NCBI GenBank assembly: GCA_031769625.1
Contig: JAUIMM010000724.1
Span: 287,709-351,708 of the forward strand
Reading direction: 5' to 3'
From: Taudactylus pleione
Taxonomy: Eukaryota; Chordata; Amphibia; Anura; Myobatrachidae
Length of the DNA: 64,000 bases
Shown: piece after piece, positions 34,701-48,499 of the stretch
Position numbering within the stretch: position 1 is the first letter of the stretch
How the letters are laid out: each line of letters opens with the position of its first letter
Notes under the pieces: model-generated
The model's input: only the letters and a program-made list of their open reading frames with translations
Databases searched by the model: none
What the model was told of the DNA's origin: nothing
Program-made: the position numbers and the translations under genes

Positions 34701-36404
34701 GAAAAACCATTTCACATCACATTTGTGGGTATTGGTCTTCAAGACATCCAGTGAAATTTTGAGCTGTCTGTGTTTGCTACAAGAGGAGATAACACAACGT
34801 ATGCACTTTTGTTGTTTCCATTGCTTTCAATGCATTTTGGCCTAAAACGTGCATTTGCTGTTTTCTCTTAAACGCAACATGGGAGAAAAACCATTTCACA
34901 TCACATTTGTTGGTCTTGGTCTTCAACACATCCAGAGAAATTTTGAGCTGCCTGTGTTTGCTACAAGAGGAGATAACACAAAGTATGCGCTTTTGTTGTT
35001 TCCATTGCTTTCAATGCATTTTGGCCTAAAACGTGCAATTGCTGTTTTCTCTTAAACGCAACATGGGAGAAAAACCATTTCACATCACATTTGTGGGTCT
35101 TGGTCTTCAACACATCCAGTGAAATTTTGAGCTGTCTGTGTTTGCTACAAGAGGAGATAACACAAAGTATGCGCTTTTGTTGTTTCCATTGCTTTCAATG
35201 CATTTTGGCCTAAAACGAGCAATTGCTGTTTTCTCTTAAACGCAACATGGGAGAAAAACCATTTCACATCACATTTGTGGGTCTTGGTCTTCAACACATC
35301 CAGTGAAATTTTGAGCTGCCTGTGTTTGCTACAAGAGGAGATAAAACAAAGTATGCGCTTTTGTTGTTTCCATTGCTTTCAATGCATTTTGGCCTAAAAC
35401 GTGCATTTGCTGTTTTCTCTTAAACGCAACATGGGAGAAAAACCATTTCACATCACATTTGTGGGTCTTGGTCTTCAAGACATCCAGTGAAATTTTGAGC
35501 TGTCTGTGTTTGCTACAAGAGGAGATAACACAACGTATGCACTTTTGTTGTTTCCATTGCTTTCAATGCATTTTGGCCTAAAACGTCCATTTGCTGTTTT
35601 CTCTTAAACGCAACATGGGAGAAAAACCATTTCACATCACATTTGTTGGTCTTGGTCTTCAACACATCCAGTGAAATTTTGAGCTGCCTGTGTTTGCTAC
35701 AAGAGGAGATAACACAAAGTATGCGCTTTTGTTGGTTCCATTGCTTTCAATGCATTTTTGCCTAAAACGAGCAATTGCTGTTTTCTCTTAAACGCAACAT
35801 GGGAGAAAAACCATTTCACATCACATTTGTGGGTCTTGGTCTTCAACACATCCAGTGAAATTTTGAGCTGTCTGTGTTTGCTACAAGAGGAGATAACACA
35901 AAGTATGCGCTTTTGTTGTTTTCATTGCTTTCAATGCATTTTGGCCTAAAACGTGCATTTGCTGTTTTCTCTTAAACGCAACATGGGAGAAAAACCATTT
36001 CACATAACATTTGTTGGTCTTGGTCTTTAACACATCCAGTGAAATTTTGAGCTGCCTGTGTTTGCTACAAGAGGAGATATCACAAAGTATGAGCTTTTGT
36101 TGTTCCATTGCTTTCAATGCATTTTGGCCTAAAACGAGCAATTGCTGTTTTCTCTTAAACGCAACCTGGGAGAAAAACCATTTCACATCACATTTGTTGG
36201 TCTTGGTCTTCAACACATCCAGTGAAATTTTGAGCTGCCTGTGTTTGCTACAAGAGGAGATAACACAAAGTATGCGCTTTTGTTGTTTCCATTGCTTTCA
36301 ATGCATTTTGGCCTAAAACATGCAATTGCTGTTTTCTCTTAAACGCAACATGGGAGAAAAACCATTTCACATCACATTTGTGGGTCTTGGTCTTCAACAC
36401 ATCC
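31440..36404 (-). repeat. Tandem higher-order unit, copy 1 (4,965 bp, 27 monomers)
   Basis: Markers recur exactly 4,965 bp later: AAACATGC at 31718 and 36683, and 32086 and 37051; CAATGTATTT at 33541 and 38506; TTAGTC/CTAGTC at about 33991 and 38956; GTTGGTTCC at about 35731 and 40696. The period is 27 x 184 minus 3, consistent with three 183-bp monomers. The limits are placed where the match fails and are good to within about a monomer. Confidence 0.75.
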
Positions 36405-39400
36405 AGTGAAATTTTGAGCTGCCTGTGTTTGCTACAAGAGGAGATATCACAAAGTATGAGCTTTTGTTGTTCCATTGCTTTCAATGCATTTTGGCCTAAA
36501 ACGAGCAATTGCTGTTTTCTCTTAAACGCAACTTGGGAGAAAAACCATTTCACATCACATTTGTTGGTCTTGGTCTTCAACACATCCAGTGAAATTTTGA
36601 GCTGCCTGTGTTTGCTACAAGAGGAGATAACACAAAGTATGCGCTTTTGTTGTTTCCATTGCTTTCAATGCATTTTGGCCTAAAACATGCAATTGCTGTT
36701 TTCTCTTAAACGCAACATGGGAGAAAAACCATTTCACATCACATTTGTGGGTCTTGGTCTTCAACACATCCAGTGAAATTTTGAGCTGCCTGTGTTTGCT
36801 ACAAGAGGAGATAAAACAAAGTATGCGCTTTTGTTGTTTCCATTGCTTTCAATGCATTTTGGCCTAAAACGTGCATTTGCTGTTTTCTCTTAAACGCAAC
36901 ATGGGAGAAAAACCATTTCACATCACATTTGTTGGTCTTGGTCTTCAACACATCCAGTGAAATTTTGAGCTGTCTGTGTTTGCTACAAGAGGAGATAACA
37001 CAAAGTATGCGCTTTTGTTGTTTCCATTGCTTTCAATGCATTTTGGCCTAAAACATGCAATTGCTGTTTTCTCTTAAACGCAACATGGGAGAAAAACCAT
37101 TTCACATCACATTTGTGGGTCTTGGTCTTCAACACATCCAGTGAAATTTTGAGCTGCCTGTGTTTGCTACAAGAGGAGATAAAACAAAGTATGCGCTTTT
37201 GTTGTTTCCATTGCTTTCAATGCATTTTGGCCTAAAACGTGCATTTGCTGTTTTCTCTTAAACGCAACATGGGAGAAAAACCATTTCACATCACATTTGT
37301 TGGTCTTGGTCTTCAACACATCCAGTGAAATTTTGAGCTGTCTGTGTTTGCTACAAGAGGAGATAACACAAAGTATGCGCTTTTGTTGTTTCCATTGCTT
37401 TCAATGCATTTTGGCCTAAAACGAGCAATTGCTGTTTTCTCTTAAACGCAACATGGGAGAAAAACCATTTCACATCACATTTGTGGGTCTTGGTCTTCAA
37501 CACATCCAGTGAAATTTTGAGCTGTCTGTGTTTGCTACAAGTGGAGATAACACAAAGTATGCGCTTTTGTTGTTTCCATTGCTTTCAATGCATTTTGGCC
37601 TAAAACGTGCATTTGCTGTTTTCTCTTAAACGCAACATGGGAGAAAAACCATTTCACATCACATTTGTTGGTCTTGGTCTTCAACACATCCAGTGAAATT
37701 TTGAGCTGCCTGTGTTTGCTACAAGAGGAGATAACACAAAGTATGCACTTTTGTTGTTTCCATTGCTTTCAATGCATTTTGGCCTAAAACGTGCATTTGC
37801 TGTTTTCTCTTAAACGCAACATGGGAGAAAAACCATTTCACATCACATTTGTTGGTCTTGGTCTTCAACACATCCAGTGAAATTTTGAGCTGTCTGTGTT
37901 TGCTACAAGAGGAGATAACACAAAGTATGCGCTTTTGTTGTTTCCATTGCTTTCAATGCATTTTGGCCTAAAACGAGCAATTGCTGTTTTCTCTTAAACG
38001 CAACATGGGAGAAAAACCATTTCACATCACATTTGTGGGTCTTGGTCTTCAACACATCCAGTGAAATTTTGAGCTGTCTGTGTTTGCTACAAGTGGAGAT
38101 AACACAAAGTATGCGCTTTTGTTGTTTCCATTGCTTTCAATGCATTTTGGCCTAAAACGTGCATTTGCTGTTTTCTCTTAAACGCAACATGGGAGAAAAA
38201 CCATTTCACATCACATTTGTTGGTCTTGGTCTTCAACACATCCAGTGAAATTTTGAGCTGCCTGTGTTTGCTACAAGAGGAGATAACACAAAGTATGCAC
38301 TTTTGTTGTTTCCATTGCTTTCAATGCATTTTGGCCTAAAACGAGCAATTGCTGTTTTCTCTTAAACGCAACATGGGAGAAAAACCATTTCACATCACAT
38401 TTGTGGGTCTTGGTCTTCAACACATCCAGTGAAATTTTGAGCTGTCTGTGTTTGCTACAAGTGGAGATAACACAAAGTATGCGCTTTTGTTGTTTCCATT
38501 GCTTTCAATGTATTTTGGCCTAAAACGTGCATTTGCTGTTTTCTCTTAAACGCAACATGGGAGAAAAACCATTTCACATCACATTTGTTGGTCTTGGTCT
38601 TCAACACATCCAGTGAAATTTTGAGCTGCCTGTGTTTGCTACAAGAGGAGATAACACAAAGTATGCGCTTTTGTTGTTTCCATTGCTTTCAATGCATTTT
38701 GGCCTAAAACGTGCATTTGCTGTTTTCTCTTAAACGCAACATGGGAGAAAAACCATTTCACATCACATTTGTGGGTCTTGGTCTTCAACACATCCAGTGA
38801 AATTTTGAGCTGTCTGTGTTTGCTACAAGAGGAGATAACACAAAGTATGCGCTTTTGTTGTTTTCATTGCTTTCAATGCATTTTGGCCTAAAACGTGCAT
38901 TTGCTGTTTTCTATTAAACGCAACATGGGAGAAAAACCATTTCACATCACATTTGCTAGTCTTGGTCTTCAACACATCCAGTGAAATTTTGAGCTGTCTG
39001 TGTTTGCTACAAGAGGAGATAACACAAAGTATGCGCTTTTGTTGTTTCCATTGCTTTCAATGCATTTTGGCCTAAAACGAGCAATTGCTGTTTTCTCTTA
39101 AACGCAACATGGGAGAAAAACCATTTCACATCACATTTGTGGGTCTTGGTCTTCAACACATCCAGTGAAATTTTGAGCTGCCTGTGTTTGCTACAAGAGG
39201 AGATAAAACAAAGTATGCGCTTTTGTTGTTTCCATTGCTTTCAATGCATTTTGGCCTAAAACGTGCATTTGCTGTTTTCTCTTAAACTCAACATGGGAGA
39301 AAAACCATTTCACATCACATTTGTTGGTCTTGGTCTTCAACACATCCAGTGAAATTTTGAGCTGTCTGTGTTTGCTACAAGAGGAGATAACACAAAGTAT

Positions 39401-41369
39401 GCGCTTTTGTTGTTTCCATTGCTTTCAATGCATTTTGGCCTAAAACGAGCAATTGCTGTTTTCTCTTAAACGCAACATGGGAGAAAAACCATTTCACATC
39501 ACATTTGTGGGTCTTGGTCTTCAACACATCCAGTGAAATTTTGAGCTGCCTGTGTTTGCTACAAGAGGAGATAGAACAAAGTATGCGCTTTTGTTGTTCC
39601 ATTGCTTTCAAAGCATTTTGGCCTAAAACGAGCAATTGCTGTTTTCTCTTAAACGCAACATGGGAGAAAAACCATTTCACATCACATTTGTGGGTATTGG
39701 TCTTCAAGACATCCAGTGAAATTTTGAGCTGTCTGTGTTTGCTACAAGAGGAGATAACACAACGTATGCACTTTTGTTGTTTCCATTGCTTTCAATGCAT
39801 TTTGGCCTAAAACGTGCATTTGCTGTTTTCTCTTAAACGCAACATGGGAGAAAAACCATTTCACATCACATTTGTGGGTCTTGGTCTTCAACACATCCAG
39901 TGAAATTTTGAGCTGCCTGTGTTTGCTACAAGAGGAGATAACACAAAGTATGCGCTTTTGTTGTTTCCATTGCTTTCAATGCATTTTGGCCTAAAACGTG
40001 CAATTGCTGTTTTCTCTTAAACGCAACATGGGAGAAAAACCATTTCACATCACATTTGTGGGTCTTGGTCTTCAACACATCCAGTGAAATTTTGAGCTGT
40101 CTGTGTTTGCTACAAGAGGAGATAACACAAAGTATGCGCTTTTGTTGTTTCCATTGCTTTCAATGCATTTTGGCCTAAAACGAGCAATTGCTGTTTTCTC
40201 TTAAACGCAACATGGGAGAAAAACCATTTCACATCACATTTGTGGGTCTTGGTCTTCAACACATCCAGTGAAATTTTGAGCTGCCTGTGTTTGCTACAAG
40301 AGGAGATAAAACAAAGTATGCGCTTTTGTTGTTTCCATTGCTTTCAATGCATTTTGGCCTAAAACGTGCATTTGCTGTTTTCTCTTAAACGCAACATGGG
40401 AGAAAAACCATTTCACATCACATTTGTGGGTCTTGGTCTTCAAGACATCCAGTGAAATTTTGAGCTGTCTGTGTTTGCTACAAGAGGAGATAACACAACG
40501 TATGCACTTTTGTTGTTTCCATTGCTTTCAATGCATTTTGGCCTAAAACGTCCATTTGCTGTTTTCTCTTAAACGCAACATGGGAGAAAAACCATTTCAC
40601 ATCACATTTGTTGGTCTTGGTCTTCAACACATCCAGTGAAATTTTGAGCTGCCTGTGTTTGCTACAAGAGGAGATAACACAAAGTATGCGCTTTTGTTGG
40701 TTCCATTGCTTTCAATGCATTTTTGCCTAAAACGAGCAATTGCTGTTTTCTCTTAAACGCAACATGGGAGAAAAACCATTTCACATCACATTTGTGGGTC
40801 TTGGTCTTCAACACATCCAGTGAAATTTTGAGCTGTCTGTGTTTGCTACAAGAGGAGATAACACAAAGTATGCGCTTTTGTTGTTTTCATTGCTTTCAAT
40901 GCATTTTGGCCTAAAACGTGCATTTGCTGTTTTCTCTTAAACGCAACATGGGAGAAAAACCATTTCACATAACATTTGTTGGTCTTGGTCTTTAACACAT
41001 CCAGTGAAATTTTGAGCTGCCTGTGTTTGCTACAAGAGGAGATATCACAAAGTATGAGCTTTTGTTGTTCCATTGCTTTCAATGCATTTTGGCCTAAAAC
41101 GAGCAATTGCTGTTTTCTCTTAAACGCAACTTGGGAGAAAAACCATTTCACATCACATTTGTTGGTCTTGGTCTTCAACACATCCAGTGAAATTTTGAGC
41201 TGCCTGTGTTTGCTACAAGAGGAGATAACACAAAGTATGCGCTTTTGTTGTTTCCATTGCTTTCAATGCATTTTGGCCTAAAACATGCAATTGCTGTTTT
41301 CTCTTAAACGCAACATGGGAGAAAAACCATTTCACATCACATTTGTGGGTCTTGGTCTTCAACACATCC
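36405..41369 (-). repeat. Tandem higher-order unit, copy 2 (4,965 bp, 27 monomers)
   Basis: It directly follows copy 1 and matches it with very few differences, for example CTAGTC in place of TTAGTC near 38956, and TCCAGTG in place of TCCAGAG near 39896. The match ends near 41,390, where the next monomer carries GATAAAAC and copy 1 has GATATCAC. Confidence 0.75.
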
Positions 41370-44300
41370 AGTGAAATTTTGAGCTGCCTGTGTTTGCTAC
41401 AAGAGGAGATAAAACAAAGTATGCGCTTTTGTTGTTTCCATTGCTTTCAATGCATTTTGGCCTAAAACGTGCATTTGCTGTTTTCTCTTAAACGCAACAT
41501 GGGAGAAAAACCATTTCACATCACATTTGTTGGTCTTGGTCTTCAACACATCCAGTGAAATTTTGAGCTGTCTGTGTTTGCTACAAGAGGAGATAACACA
41601 AAGTATGCGCTTTTGTTGTTTCCATTGCTTTCAATGCATTTTGGCCTAAAACGAGCAATTGCTGTTTTCTCTTAAACGCAACATGGGAGAAAAACCATTT
41701 CACATCACATTTGTGGGTCTTGGTCTTCAACACATCCAGTGAAATTTTGAGCTGCCTGTGTTTGCTACAAGAGGAGATAAAACAAAGTATGCGCTTTTGT
41801 TGTTCCATTGCTTTCAATGCATTTTGGCCTAAAACGTGCATTTGCTGTTTTCTCTTAAACGCAACATGGGAGAAAAACCATTTCACATCACATTTGTTGG
41901 TCTTGGTCTTCAACACATCCAGTGAAATTTTGAGCTGCCTGTGTTTGCTACAAGAGGAGATAACACAAAGTATGCGCTTTTGTTGTTTCCATTGCTTTCA
42001 ATGCATTTTGGCCTAAAACGTGCAATTGCTGTTTTCTCTTAAACGCAACATGGGAGAAAAACCATTTCACATCACATTTGTGGGTCTTGGTCTTCAACAC
42101 ATCCAGTGAAATTTTGAACTGTCTGTGTTTGCTACAAGAGGAGATAACACAAAGTATGCGCTTTTGTTGTTTCCATTGCTTTCAATGCATTTTGGCCTAA
42201 AACGAGCAATTGCTGTTTTCTCTTAAACGCAACATGGGAGAAAAACCATTTCACATTACATTTGTGGGTCTTGGTCTTCAACACATCCAGTGAAATTTTG
42301 AGCTGCCTGTGTTTGCTACAAGAGGAGATAAAACAAAGTATGCGCTTTTGTTGTTTCCATTGCTTTCAATGCATTTTGGCCTAAAACGTGCATTTGCTGT
42401 TTTCTCTTAAATGCAACATGGGAGAAAAACCATTTCACATCACATTTGTTGGTCTTGGTCTTCAACACATCCAGTGAAATTTTGAGCTGCCTGTGTTTGC
42501 TACAAGAGGAGATATCACAAAGTATGCGCTTTTGTTGTTCCATTGCTTTCAATGCATTTTGGCCTAAAACGTGCATTTGCTGTTTTCTCTTAAACGCAAC
42601 ATGGGAGAAAAACCATTTCACATCACATTTGTTGGTCTTTGTCTTCAACACATCCAGTGAAATTTTGAGCTGCCTGTGTTTGCTACAAGAGGAGATAACA
42701 CAAAGTATGCGCTTTTGTTGTTTCCATTGCTTTCAATGCATTTTGGCCTAAAACGTGCAATTGCTGTTTTCTCTTAAACGCAACATGGGAGAAAAACCAT
42801 TTCACATCACATTTGTGGGTCTTGGTCTTCAACACATCCAGTGAAATTTTGAGCTGTCTGTGTTTGCTACAAGAGGAGATAACACAAAGTATGCGCTTTT
42901 GTTGTTTTCATTGCTTTCAATGCATTTTGGCCTAAAACGTGCATTTGCTGTTTTCTCTTAAACGCAACATGGGAGAAAAACCATTTCACATCACATTTGT
43001 TGGTCTTGGTCTTCAACACATCCAGTGAAATTTTGAGCTGTCTGTGTTTGCTACAAGAGGAGATAACACAAAGTATGCGCTTTTGTTGTTTCCATTGCTT
43101 TCAATGCATTTTGGCCTAAAACGAGCAATTGCTGTTTTCTCTTAAACGCAACATGGGAGAAAAACCATTTCACATCACATTTGTGGGTCTTGGTCTTCAA
43201 CACATCCAGTGAAATTTTGAGCTGCCTGTGTTTGCTACAAGAGGAGATAAAACAAAGTATGCACTTTTGTTGTTTCCATTGCTTTCAATGCATTTTGGCC
43301 TAAAACGTGCATTTGCTGTTTTCTCTTAAACGCAACATGGGAGAAAAACCATTTCACATCACATTTGTTGGTCTTGGTCTTCAACACATCCAGTGAAATT
43401 TTGAGCTGTCTGTGTTTGCTACAAGAGGAGATAACACAAAGTATGCGCTTTTGTTGTTTCCATTGCTTTCAATGCATTTTGGCCTAAAACGAGCAATTGC
43501 TGTTTTCTCTTAAACGCAACATGGGAGAAAAACCATTTCACATCACTTTTGTGGGTCTTGGTCTTCAACACATCCAGTGAAATTTTGAGCTGCCTGTGTT
43601 TGCTACAAGAGGAGATAAAACAAAGTATGCGCTTTTGTTGTTCCATTGCTTTCAAAGCATTTTGGCCTAAAATGAGCAATTGCTGATTTCTCTTAAACGC
43701 AACATGGGAGAAAAACCATTTCACATCACATTTGTGGGTATTGGTCTTCAAGACATCCAGTGAAATTTTGAGCTGTCTGTGTTTGCTACAAGAGGAGATA
43801 ACACAACGTATGCACTTTTGTTGTTTCCATTGCTTTCAATGCATTTTGGCCTAAAACGTGCATTTGCTGTTTTCTCTTAAACGCAACATGGGAGAAAAAC
43901 CATTTCACATCACATTTGTTGGTCTTGGTCTTCAACACATCCAGAGAAATTTTGAGCTGCCTGTGTTTGCTACAAGAGGAGATAACACAAAATATACGCT
44001 TTTGTTGTTTAAATTGCTTTCAATGCATTTTGGCCTAAAACGTGCAATTGCTGTTTTCTCTTAAACGCAACATGGGAGAAAAACCATTTCACATCACATT
44101 TGTGGGTCTTGGTCTTCAACACATCCAGTGAAATTTTGAGCTGTCTGTGTTTGCTACAAGAGGAGATAACACAAAGTATGCGCTTTTGTTGTTTCCATTG
44201 CTTTCAATGCATTTTGGCCTAAAACGAGCAATTGCTGTTTTCTCTTAAACGCAACATGGGAGAAAAACCATTTCACATCACATTTGTGGGTCTTGGTCTT

Positions 44301-47300
44301 CAACACATCCAGTGAAATTTTGAGCTGCCTGTGTTTGCTACAAGAGGAGATAAAACAAAGTATGCGCTTTTGTTGTTTCCATTGCTTTCAATGCATTTTG
44401 GCCTAAAACGTGCATTTGCTGTTTTCTCTTAAACGCAACATGGGAGAAAAACCATTTCCCATCACATTTGTGGGTCTTGGTCTTCAAGACATCCAGTGAA
44501 ATTTTGAGCTGTCTGTGTTTGCTACAAGAGGAGATAACACAACGTATGCACTTTTGTTGTTTCCATTGCTTTCAATGCATTTTGGCCTAAAACGTCCATT
44601 TGCTGTTTTCTCTTAAACGCAACATGGGAGAAAAACCATTTCACATCACATTTGTTGGTCTTGGTCTTCAACACATCCAGTGAAATTTTGAGCTGCCTGT
44701 GTTTGCTACAAGAGGAGATATCACAAAGTATGAGCTTTTGTTGTTCCATTGCTTTCAATGCATTTTGGCCTAAAACGAGCAATTGCTGTTTTCTCTTAAA
44801 CGCAACTTGGGAGAAAAACCATTTCACATCACATTTGTTGGTCTTGGTCTTCAACACATCCAGTGAAATTTTGAGCTGCCTGTGTTTGCTACAAGAGGAG
44901 ATAACACAAAGTATGCGCTTTTGTTGTTTCCATTGCTTTCAATGCATTTTGGCCTAAAACATGCAATTGCTGTTTTCTCTTAAACGCAACATGGGAGAAA
45001 AACCATTTCACATCACATTTGTTGGTCTTGGTCTTCAACACATCCAGTGAAATTTTGAGCTGCCTGTGTTTGCTACAAGAGAAGATAACACAAAGTATGC
45101 GCTTTTGTTGTTTCCATTGCTTTCAGTGCATTTTGGCCTAAAACGTGCATTTGCTGTTTTCTCTTAAACGCAACATGGGAGAAAAACCATTTCACATCAC
45201 ATTTGTGGGTCTTGATCTTCAACACATCCAGTGAAATTTTGAGCTGTCTGTGTTTGCTACAAGAGGAGATAACACAACGTATGAGCTTTTGTTGTTTCCA
45301 TTGCTTTCAATGCATTTTGGCGTAAAACGTGCATTTGCTGTTTTCTCTTAAACACAACATGGGAGAAAAACCATTTCACATCACATTTGTGGGCCTTGGT
45401 CTTCAACACATCCAGTGAAATTTTGAGCTGTCTGTGTTTGCTACAAGTGGAGATAACACAAAGTATGCGCTTTTGTTGTTTCCATTGCTTTCAATGCATT
45501 TTGGCCTAAAACGTGCATTTGCTGTTTTCTCTTAAACGCAACATGGGAGAAAAACCATTTCACATCACATTTGTGGGTCTTGGTCTTCAACACATCCAGT
45601 GAAATTTTGAGCTGCCTGTGTTTGCTACAAGAGGAGATAACACAAAGTATGCACTTTTGTTGTTTCCATTGCTTTCAATGCATTTTGGCCTAAAACGAGC
45701 AATTGCTGTTTTCTCTTAAACGCAACATGGGAGAAAAACCATTTCACATCACATTTGTGGGTCTTGGTCTTCAACACATCCAGTGAAATTTTGAGCTGTC
45801 TGTGTTTGCTACAAGTGGAGATAACACAAAGTATGCGCTTTTGTTGTTTCCATTGCTTTCAATGCATTTTGGCCTAAAACGTGCATTTGCTGTTTTCTCT
45901 TAAACGCAACATGGGAGAAAAACCATTTCACATCACATTTGTTGGTCTTGGTCTTCAACACATCCAGTGAAATTTTGAGCTGCCTGTGTTTGCTACAAGA
46001 GGAGATAACACAAAGTATGCGCTTTTGTTGTTTCCATTGCTTTCAATGCATTTTGGCCTAAAACGTGCATTTGCTGTTTTCTCTTAAACGCAACATGGGA
46101 GAAAAACCATTTCACATCACATTTGTGGGTCTTGGTCTTCAACACATCCAGTGAAATTTTGAGCTGTCTGTGTTTGCTACAAGAGGAGATAACACAAAGT
46201 ATGCGCTTTTGTTGTTTTCATTGCTTTCAATGCATTTTGGCCTAAAACGTGCATTTGCTGTTTTCTCTTAAACGCAACATGGGAGAAAAACCATTTCACA
46301 TCACATTTGTTGGTCTTGGTCTTCAACACATCCAGTGAAATTTTGAGCTGTCTGTGTTTGCTACAAGAGGAGATAACACAAAGTATGCGCTTTTGTTGTT
46401 TCCATTGCTTTCAATGCATTTTGGCCTAAAACGAGCAATTGCTGTTTTCTCTTAAACGCAACATGGGAGAAAAACCATTTCACATCACATTTGTGGGTCT
46501 TGGTCTTCAACACATCCAGTGAAATTTTGAGCTGCCTGTGTTTGCTACAAGAGGAGATAACACAAAGTATGCGCTTTTGTTGTTTCCATTGCTTTCAATG
46601 CATTTTGGCCTAAAACGTGCATTTGCTGTTTTCTCTTAAACGCAACATGGGAGAAAAACCATTTCACATCACATTTGTTGATCTTGGTCTTCAACACATC
46701 CAGTGAAATTTTGAGCTGTCTGTGTTTGCTACAAGAGGAGATAACACAAAGTATGCGCTTTTGTTGTTTCCATTGCTTTCAATGCATTTTGGCCTAAAAC
46801 GAGCAATTGCTGTTTTCTCTTAAACGCAACATGGGAGAAAAACCATTTCACATCACATTTGTGGGTCTTGGTCTTCAACACATCCAGTGAAATTTTGAGC
46901 TGCCTGTGTTTGCTACAAGAGGAGATAAAACAAAGTATGCGCTTTTGTTGTTCCATTGCTTTCAAAGCATTTTGGCCTAAAACGAGCAATTGCTGTTTTC
47001 TCTTAAACGCAACATGGGAGAAAAACCATTTCACATCACATTTGTGGGTATTGGTCTTCAAGACATCCAGTGAAATTTTGAGCTGTCTGTGTTTGCTACA
47101 AGAGGAGATAACACAACGTATGCACTTTTGTTGTTTCCATTGCTTTCAATGCATTTTGGCCTAAAACGTGCATTTGCTGTTTTCTCTTAAACGCAACATG
47201 GGAGAAAAACCATTTCACATCACATTTGTTGGTCTTGGTCTTCAACACATCCAGAGAAATTTTGAGCTGCCTGTGTTTGCTACAAGAGGAGATAACACAA

Positions 47301-48499
47301 AGTATGCGCTTTTGTTGTTTCCATTGCTTTCAATGCATTTTGGCCTAAAACGTGCAATTGCTGTTTTCTCTTAAACGCAACAAGGGAGAAAAACCATTTC
47401 ACATCACATTTGTGGGTCTTGGTCTTCAACACATCCAGTGAAATTTTGAGCTGTCTGTGTTTGCTACAAGAGGAGATAACACAAAGTATGCGCTTTTGTT
47501 GTTTCCATTGCTTTCAATGCATTTTGGCCTAAAACGTGCATTTGCTGTTTTCTCTTAAACGCAACATGGGAGAAAAACCATTTCACATCACATTTGTTGG
47601 TCTTGGTCTTCAACACATCCAGAGAAATTTTGAGCTGCCTGTGTTTGCTACAAGAGGAGATAACACAAAGTATACGCTTTTGTTGTTTACATTGCTTTCA
47701 ATGCATTTTGGCCTAAAACGTGCAATTGCTGTTTTCTCTTAAACGCAACATGGGAGAAAAACCATTTCACATCACATTTGTGGGTCTTGGTCTTCAACAC
47801 ATCCAGTGAAATTTTGAGCTGTCTGTGTTTGCTACAAGAGGAGATAACACAAAGTATGCGCTTTTGTTGTTTCCATTGCTTTCAATGCATTTTGGCCTAA
47901 AACGAGCAATTGCTGTTTTCTCTTAAACGCAACATGGGAGAAAAACCATTTCACATCACATTTGTGGGTCTTGGTCTTCAACACATCCAGTGAAATTTTG
48001 AGCTGCCTGTGTTTGCTACAAGAGGAGATAAAACAAAGTATGCGCTTTTGTTGTTTCCATTGCTTTCAATGCATTTTGGCCTAAAACGTGCATTTGCTGT
48101 TTTCTCTTAAACGCAACATGGGAGAAAAACCATTTCCCATCACATTTGTGGGTCTTGGTCTTCAAGACATCCAGTGAAATTTTGAGCTGTCTGTGTTTGC
48201 TACAAGAGGAGATAACACAACGTATGCACTTTTGTTGTTTCCATTGCTTTCAATGCATTTTGGCCTAAAACGTCCATTTGCTGTTTTCTCTTAAACGCAA
48301 CATGGGAGAAAAACCATTTCACATCACATTTGTTGGTCTTGGTCTTCAACACATCCAGTGAAATTTTGAGCTGCCTGTGTTTGCTACAAGAGGAGATATC
48401 ACAAAGTATGAGCTTTTGTTGTTCCATTGCTTTCAATGCATTTTGGCCTAAAACGAGCAATTGCTGTTTTCTCTTAAACGCAACTTGGGAGAAAAACCA

